From Candidatus Poribacteria bacterium (GTDB lineage Bacteria; Poribacteria; WGA-4E; WGA-3G), in contig JAPOZO010000056.1 of the NCBI GenBank assembly GCA_026706025.1, forward strand, positions 1 through 64,000: a stretch of 64,000 nt of DNA, given 5' to 3'. Both the position numbers and the translations under genes were made by a program. Shown here piece by piece: positions 62,401-64,000 of the stretch. How positions within the stretch are numbered: position 1 is the first letter of the stretch; each line of letters begins with the position of its first letter. The notes below the pieces were generated by a model, which was not told the origin of the DNA, searched no databases, and saw only the letters and a program-made list of their open reading frames with translations.

Positions 62401-62790
62401 GAATTTGATGAAGTACTACCGGATCTCAATTATGTCCGTCAACAGATGCTTCATATTAACTCGCTAACGCAAACAGGTGGAGGCTTGATAATCCATCGGT
62501 CTCAAAGCGGAGGTTATCAAGATGAAGATAATCTGATTGGCATTAATGGTATACCGGTGAAGACCTTTAAGGATATAACAAAAGTCGCTAAAGATTGGAA
62601 TATTGACGACAGAATCAAGTTAACACTTGAACGAAAGGGCGAAAAAATTACTTTGCCTATCAAATTAGGTAGCACTTCAGATAAACCGCCAATGGTATTT
62701 TCTGGTGTCAATGTGATCATCACTAAAAAAGAAAATAGCACTAACGCACAACGCGCTATCTTAGCAGCCATCTTGGGCTACAGTCGTTGA
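59494..62790 (+). CDS. Membrane-anchored ECF sigma factor 7 with M61-like metallopeptidase and PDZ
   Basis: 1098 aa from ATG 59494 (GAGG before it). An in-frame TTG at 59479 is rejected. Sigma-2/sigma-4 (about 5-190), TM about 221-243, conserved YSFDAASEMTVELIEAP. Then the AGTFPECLKHKT/GVGLVKM domain shared with sigma 3 (about 400-520). A peptidase part follows with HEIFH (802-806) and Glu824 in SEGFTEYY, the zinc-ligand set of gluzincins such as M61. A PDZ-like end (about 985-1065, NLIGINGIPVKTFKDI) follows. All zinc ligands are present, so it may be an active extracytoplasmic peptidase tethered to a sigma factor. Confidence 0.85.
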   Translation: MKNDDMQLIQRVLEGDDTAFSVLVRKYQRSVHALAWRKIGDFHIAEDITQDTFLKAYQRLSTLKKPQRFASWLYVIAANHCSTWLRKKRLWTQSLEETNSAQLEKATYSGYVIAENERMTEETQREIVKKLLAKLQESERTVITLHYLGGMNYEEISEFLGVSVAAIKNRLYRARNRLKKEEPMIRKALGNYQITPNLTENIMREVSRMEPIAPSGGKPLVPWAIGVSTLAVVFLMLGVGNRYLSRFQKPYSFDAASEMTVELIEAPVMLNLESKPDIRTQLGNANALKSNDGLNQQPDPPEDMAKVTAAPVDEAEEITIADEAERHITLSTDATTESGESLAQGTFIFSKTNTIFTSTSASTRGIISPTDPSPMYMLSSYILHHNINLFRFPLVVGDSWTQKAGWDSQAEITLEGYEQIEVSAGTFPECLKHKTVFTDAEADSDLQSAFVNGTRYLWFAKGVGLVKMRYEHSNGATTEAELLEYNAPANTIEYLPVQIGNTWTYKWQNDYREEAVIERFHITENLGKPMGFKAAKYEVKINADNKRVAHVNCVLTPKVGSGETIQLSMDNFGTEGLPFGYAAYVRGLTVRDATGETLPIEELDRVRWSIEFKDTSPITLSYRVLLKHDEREWPPGPDEAPYAKEDCVFWTGRALFIITEMDNIKVQFDVPENWHVSTPWNRIGNKRHQFAVTDQNDLIESFLLIGTHAERIAKSDEVEVVLAIGERFKAAADEIQGTIEAFLKAYTTVFAGTPNGRMLFVANPYDRKGSMDGGVFGRSISVLMGGTPNENNRHFWMPFVGHEIFHIWNGQAINFRGQEYWFSEGFTEYYSRVISTRLGFTSEDSFLENLERACELYLPKQGALSMRDAGKNKSANSDLVYQGGSLVAATLDVQIRKLTQNQKSLDDVMKQVYREFGLTDTPCTMDDIIRIVSQITGEDFKPFFHNYVSGTNRLPLAEYLSDAGIDAQIEFDEVLPDLNYVRQQMLHINSLTQTGGGLIIHRSQSGGYQDEDNLIGINGIPVKTFKDITKVAKDWNIDDRIKLTLERKGEKITLPIKLGSTSDKPPMVFSGVNVIITKKENSTNAQRAILAAILGYSR

Positions 62791-62799
62791 TTTTCCTCT

Positions 62800-62848
62800 A
62801 CTCCTGTTGCGCCTTGAAAATTTTGCATTTTCAAGGCATAACAGGAGT
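62800..62848 (+). terminator. Long hairpin after sigma 7
   Basis: ACTCCTGTTGCGCCTTGAAAA pairs (19 of 21) with the complementary arm ending in ACAGGAGT. No T-run follows. A barrier or RNA-processing element between sigma 7 and LamG 2. Confidence 0.55.
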
Positions 62849-62887
62849 TAGAATAAACCTATCTGAACGCCAAAGGAAGAAATAACA

Positions 62888-63697
62888 ATGATACGAATAC
62901 TGTTTATTCCCACTGCTCTATTATTGGTAACCACTCATGCCATCGCCGGACTGGATGAAGGTCTTGTTTTCTATTTCACCTTTGACCAGGTAAAAGGCAA
63001 GAAAATTCTTGATGCTTCTGGTAACCGCCTCGATGCCGATGTCATCGCAAATACTAATTTCGTCAAAGGTCGATATGGAAATGGAATTCATATTGCTGCT
63101 GAGCCGGAAGGCGATGATTGCATCCATGTTCCTGCTGATGATCTGCTAAAAATCGAAGGCGAGATAACGATGACGGCTTGGGTGTATCATGAGGATTGGG
63201 AAATCGCTTGGGGATCGTGGCTTGATAAAGGCAGTCAGGACCGGATTGATCGGAAACTGTCCTACAGCATGGGGTTCTTTGAAGCTCATATTCCATTCAG
63301 GGGGCCAAAAATCGGCATGATCTTGGGGACCGTTCAGGGGAGTTGGAAATCCATCACCACGGGTCCCATGAAAAATAAAAACTGGCATCACATCGCCGGA
63401 ACTTACGATGGTAGTAGCCTGAGAATCTATCTGGATGGTATAATCCTTTCTGAGAGTGAGAATGTCTTTGGATTTGGATTCATGGGTACTAATGACTCAG
63501 AGTTACGCATTGGATGCGCGGTAGGACATCCGCGATATACCTTCAGGAACGGTTCTATTGACGAAGTGGCTTTATGGCGACGCGCTCTGAGCCAGGATGA
63601 AATCAAGACGGCAATGCAGGATATCTTCGAGGTTTCACCCAAAGATAAGACTGCCACCACTTGGGGCGATATTAAGCAAAGGAAAGTTACTCACTAA
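62888..63697 (+). CDS. Secreted LamG-domain protein (partner of sigma 7)
   Basis: 269 aa. AGGAAG before the ATG. Signal peptide about 1-19. Nearly identical to the sigma 3 partner in its LamG part (EPEGDDC, YHEDWEIAWGSW, YTFRNGSIDEV), though its signal peptide has diverged. Tail FEVSPKDKTATTWGDIK. Confidence 0.85.
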   Translation: MIRILFIPTALLLVTTHAIAGLDEGLVFYFTFDQVKGKKILDASGNRLDADVIANTNFVKGRYGNGIHIAAEPEGDDCIHVPADDLLKIEGEITMTAWVYHEDWEIAWGSWLDKGSQDRIDRKLSYSMGFFEAHIPFRGPKIGMILGTVQGSWKSITTGPMKNKNWHHIAGTYDGSSLRIYLDGIILSESENVFGFGFMGTNDSELRIGCAVGHPRYTFRNGSIDEVALWRRALSQDEIKTAMQDIFEVSPKDKTATTWGDIKQRKVTH

Positions 63698-63720
63698 GTG
63701 TAAAGTGATTTTTGTTGTCT

Positions 63721-63742
63721 GGGCGGTGCTACAATGCCGCCC
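63721..63742 (+). terminator. Terminator-like hairpin after LamG gene 2
   Basis: GGGCGG pairs with CCGCCC, then tttctctc. Paralogous to 49792-49812. Confidence 0.6.
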
Positions 63743-64000
63743 TTTCTCTCGGTATCTAAATTCCGCAACCAATCTATCAACCTCACATTCTCGGCTCTTT
63801 CCAAATCTATTCTGTTCCGTCTTATAATAATTCCATATTTCTTCACACGCGTAGGTGTCGCGAGCACGGATCACTCCTACAAGAAAACGTTGCTGTGGTT
63901 TTATAGTAAAATCGGAAAATATGTTTACACTTTTCCCGTTCGTAGGGGTGTTTTTGCTTAGAAGAAACACCCAAGCAAAAACGGTGTTTCTTCGAGGTTA
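63743..64000. other. Repeat-rich end of window
   Basis: No gene seen. A degenerate REP (near 63850-63884, with TCGCGAGCACGGATC), a relative of the 30638 element (63901-63934) and a perfect 11-bp stem GAAGAAACACC/GGTGTTTCTTC (63961-63971 and 63983-63993). Confidence 0.55.

Noticed and set aside
63635-63970. Minus-strand open frame of 111 codons at the right end
   Set aside because: It runs through repeats and the terminator region, with no domain and no ribosome site.

Overview
The window looks like a chromosome fragment of Candidatus Poribacteria or a close relative. I base this on recalled family habits, not on a search: secreted proteins ending in a PNPFNPETWIPY-type FlgD-like tail, many paralogous sigma factors carrying long C-terminal domains, PD40 and WD40 propellers, LamG proteins, and dense small palindromic repeats. 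TGA is an ordinary stop in many genes here (for example at 9930, 45517, 56998 and 62790). I saw no rRNA, tRNA or CRISPR array.

Layout. (1) 1-7371: three tandem paralogues of secreted HAF-repeat proteins, the first cut by the window edge, separated by two MITE-like elements. (2) 7452-12808: ordinary metabolism: threonine synthase, a phosphodiester glycosidase-like protein, a lipoprotein, a zinc alcohol dehydrogenase and HemW. (3) 12901-20784: accessory DNA: a small MIRLDDDV-type protein, a single-chain restriction-modification enzyme with an apparently leaderless promoter, a REP-associated transposase between REP palindromes, a trypsin-like protease with TPRs, an HNH nuclease and an AAA ATPase with a PD-(D/E)XK tail. 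(4) 21194-25465: two ABC-2 permeases and a secreted protein behind a copied promoter and lipoprotein leader. (5) 25738-35319: four paralogous exported proteins, each interrupted by one in-frame TGA in the context DESC-TGA-(G/A)SGK. Homology continues in frame across the TGA, and a hairpin lies at the same distance after it in all four. I read these as selenoproteins with a vicinal Cys-Sec pair in a thioredoxin-like domain. Two of them form operons with WD40 proteins. (6) 35360-63697: seven ECF-type sigma factors, each with a transmembrane helix after sigma-4 and then a different extracytoplasmic domain: a beta domain shared with the selenoproteins, an Asp-box propeller, an alpha/beta hydrolase, a WD40 propeller, a duplicated domain, a C39-like fold, and an M61-like metallopeptidase with PDZ. 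PD40 propellers and LamG proteins lie between them.

How it may fit together. Six of the seven sigma genes, two selenoprotein genes, one PD40 gene and the ABC locus share a promoter-like motif with fixed geometry: GCAAC/GCACG or a variant, then GCGTC beginning 22 bases later. The working model is a family of membrane-anchored sigma factors that expose sensor or enzyme domains outside the membrane and control themselves plus envelope proteins, including the selenoproteins. Sigma 1 lies 40 bp behind selenoprotein D and shares its C-terminal domain, which is the strongest physical link. The regulatory model is inference. The in-frame TGAs, the shared domains and the motif spacing can be seen directly.
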